Of a stretch of 64,000 bases of DNA, positions 61,670 through 64,000 are shown piece by piece. Source of the stretch: Erpobdella octoculata (lineage: Eukaryota; Annelida; Clitellata; Hirudinida; Erpobdellidae). The stretch covers positions 10,279,456 to 10,343,455 of the forward strand of contig OZ022247.1 of the NCBI GenBank assembly GCA_963978895.1, read 5' to 3'. The translations under genes were made by a program, and so were the position numbers. The notes below the pieces were generated by a model, which was not told where the DNA came from, did no database searches, and was given only the letters and a program-made list of their open reading frames with translations. The stretch's first letter is position 1. Each line of letters begins with the position of its first letter.

Positions 61670-61760
61670 TGTACGTGTACAGTTGTACAATGTACGTGTA
61701 CAGTTGTACAGTGTACGTGTACAGTTGTATAGTATACGTGTACAGTATGCCTGTACAATT
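61670..61760. repeat. 21-bp palindromic tandem repeat
   Basis: Four units of TGTACGTGTACAGTTGTACA; each contains the self-complementary TGTACA. Confidence 0.85.
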
Positions 61761-61889
61761 CGTCGGTTTTACTTCCTGACACCAAAGCACATGTTATTAC
61801 TTTTCCAATTTTCTTGACACAATTTTAACCTATCAGCCTAACTTTTTTTCAATTAAAACATTTGTCTTTTCTATCTTTTATTAGTTACT

Positions 61890-62100
61890 AACAGGGCAAC
61901 CCGGTGTTCCTGGGGTTTTTAAACGTTTTACTCGGTACTAGGATAAAATGTCCCGGTCGAAATATTCGGGTCAAAACGTTCATTCTCCCTCTCATTCTCA
62001 TTTTGCTTTTCTCTCTTTCCTCTTCTCTTTTTCTTTCGCTGCTTTTTTTTGGTTCTGCTCCATTAATTTTTTCAGGAAGGAGGAAGGTGGTGATGTGGAA
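61890..62100 (+). repeat. R-family head with CT-rich tract
   Basis: ACAGGGCAACCCGGTGTTCC, then TGGGGTTTTTAAACG and a TTCTCTCTTTCC tract, a diverged relative of the heads at 13566, 14150 and 29034. Confidence 0.45.
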
Positions 62101-62889
62101 CACGGACACAGACGGTCAAATCAGCTGCAACGCCTCGCATTATGCAAACGACCTTACAATCTAAGTTACCAAACCATCGCCAAAAAACGATGGCTGGTAG
62201 TCTTTTTTGTTGGGGTCTGTAAACACAACACTTGTATTAGACACTTGGTTAGAGACGCTTCCAAATGCAGGCTTGCTTGGTTAGATCTTATAACTACATT
62301 AAAAATCCTGAAAAGCGGACAATTTTGTGGAAGAGCAAAAATGTCCGCTTCTCGTGTTTGTCCGTTCTATGGGACAAGCTACTATAGGCCATATACTGAT
62401 TTAGAAAATTCCGCAAAAGTGTTTGTTACTCTTAGCAGCTGTTCCTGAGCAGGCCCCGCAAAATAAGGGGCTCCAAAAACATTTTGAGTAGTATGAAAAT
62501 ATTTTTTATATCAATCGATTTGCAATAAAATTACTTCATAGTGATTTTAATATTTGTTTTGATAAAAATTTCATCTTAAAATAAAAAAATAATAAGTAAA
62601 TTTCTCGGAAATGCAAAAATTTTCATTAGAAAGTACAATTAGTGCAAAATAAAAAAAACATATCGGTACTTTTGTTTTTTTTAATCACATCCGTTTCTAT
62701 CACTTTCTGTTTAAACCTTTTCTTATAGTTGTCTATCACTGAAATTACTGCTCGTCAACGGCAACATATAAATTAATTCTTTTTCCGAAAATTTTTTAAA
62801 ATTTCAAACAGAAATGGGAAGAAGCTCCTTAAGAACTTATTAAAGAAGAGCTGCAAAAAGAAAGAAAAAAGCAGAAATAGAAAAAAAAC

Positions 62890-63130
62890 ATTAAGAAACT
62901 TCGAAGCTGAGGATATACAATTTTGGATAGAGAGCGGTCCGTCAACATGTCAAAATGCAGATAATGACTTTAAATTCTCTATAATGACGTATAGAGATCG
63001 CCATCGATATTGCTCAAAAAACTTGTTTGTGGGGAAAAAGTAAACAGTGAAACGTTTAATAGAGAATGGCTCATATAATCACCAGCGTTAGGCTGTTTAT
63101 TCTGTTTTGTCTGCAAACTTTTTGAAGCCT
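62890..63130 (+). pseudogene. hAT transposase fragment, TTF-type zinc finger
   Basis: FEAEDIQFWIESGPSTCQ, then TYRDRHRYCSKNLF, a frameshift, VNSETFNREWLI, a stop, and SPALGCLFCFVCKLF. The order YC.K.LF ... REWL.YSP..GC.FCF.CKLF is the TTF-type finger found at the N-terminus of many hAT-related transposases. It is clearly dead, with one frameshift and one stop in 80 codons. Confidence 0.75.
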
Positions 63131-63391
63131 CAAAATTTGCCTCCAAAATGGGGCCTTAAATTTTTGTTACCCTAGGGCCCCCAAAAGACTTTTCAGACCA
63201 CAAAAGCCTCCAGTATTATTTGCTTTTGTGATTTATTACCTAACTAATAGTTTGTTATTACTAATTTTCACATTACCAAAATTGTGCCAAACAATGATTG
63301 TTGAAAAATTAGAAATCCAAATCAGAAGTCAGAATCGGGAATTAATGAAAATGTGAAACCAACGCCGTTAAAAACTACTTCTACTTTTTAC

Positions 63392-63512
63392 CTGGACTCT
63401 GAAAAGCTTTGAAAACATTTTGTCGGGCAATCATCTGAGAGTTATATTCAATCTCTGAGGCAGGAAGGTTAACAAATTCTAAAAACCCTTCAATTCTCCT
63501 TTTTTTAGACAT
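63392..63512 (-). CDS. Possible first coding exon, unknown gene
   Basis: MSKKRRIEGFLEFVNLPASE ... NVFKAFQSP, 40 codons plus one base, ending CCAG|GTAAAAAG, a good donor. No partner exon or domain is recognised. It may belong to a degraded transposase of the neighbouring element. Confidence 0.25.
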
Positions 63513-63714
63513 TGTACACCAATTTTGAATTGGTTCTGTCTAAATCGCAACATCTGATTAGGTTAATAGGAAAGTTTTGTTACTGTATGAGAACTTTTTG
63601 AAACAGCCTCTGTTGGTAATTTAGACTTCGACATAAACTGTTTTTAGTTATTTTTTTCAATTGTCAATTGAGCACCCCTCAGGTGATGAAACAGATCAAA
63701 CTGAGGGCCAGGCC

Positions 63715-63930
63715 ATGATTTTAGGGTCTTCAGACGGGCTGGGCTGGACCTGAACTCAAGCCGGGCCGGACGGAGATTTTTTGCCAAGTATATAAAGATT
63801 TAAGGCTTGTAAAAACGGGGCTGGCCGGAACGGGCCTTAAATTTTGGCCTTATGAAACGGGCTGGGCCGAGTTTTCGACGAGCCAGGCCGGGCCGCGAAA
63901 AATCAACCCATGCAGTACTCTAGTAAGGAG
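63715..63930. repeat. GGCCGG/CGGGCC-rich repeat, reverse of 9240-9590
   Basis: ACGGGCTGGGC, AACGGGCC and CCAGGCCGGGCC motifs with AAGTATATAAAGATTTAA spacers; it ends CATGCAGTACTCTAGTAAG, the reverse of the ACTAGCAGT... head at 9156. Confidence 0.65.
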
Positions 63931-64000
63931 CTATAATGAGCAAACTTTTTTCTTATAAGTCAATGGTTGTCGAGGCTATAAATCAGTAAGTTGAATAAAA

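Overview
This is an AT-rich metazoan genomic window. It holds spliced protein genes with GT-AG introns, long microsatellites, and several classes of retrotransposons and DNA transposons. The protein families present (PDE4, an excitatory amino acid transporter, a GRHPR-like dehydrogenase) and the tRNA-derived SINE fit an invertebrate, perhaps a lophotrochozoan such as an annelid or mollusc. That placement is inference from general character only; no species is named by the sequence.

Layout, left to right. Bases 1-2760: an R2-like non-LTR retrotransposon on the minus strand, running off the left edge. 3196-5061: a complete ten-exon D-2-hydroxyacid dehydrogenase gene (minus). 5.9-13.1 kb: an excitatory amino acid transporter (SLC1/EAAT) gene whose first exons lie on the minus strand and whose remaining exons lie on the plus strand. 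The switch falls inside one exon, at a 15-bp sequence present in inverted orientation at both ends. 13.5-18 kb: a repeat cluster, a LINE endonuclease fragment and a small LTR element. 18.4-27.1 kb: a minus-strand coiled-coil protein gene with Bfr1-like character, with a second copy of the LTR element inside an intron. 28-28.8 kb: a LINE fragment cut by a non-autonomous hAT element with a perfect 8-bp target duplication. 31.2-60.3 kb: a complete PDE4-type cAMP phosphodiesterase gene (minus, 13 exons). Its introns carry a LINE with a nested SINE, a third LTR fragment and many tandem repeats, including a 1.6-kb TGAG array. 60.3-64 kb: SINE, dispersed repeats and a decayed hAT transposase fragment.

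The host genes are unrelated housekeeping or signalling genes, and nothing suggests joint function. The most unusual items are (a) the transporter gene broken and flipped inside an exon next to copies of one dispersed repeat, and (b) a family of short LTR elements that carry no polymerase but encode a SAP-domain, cysteine/acidic-repeat protein and sit beside AT-rich or (AT)n DNA.
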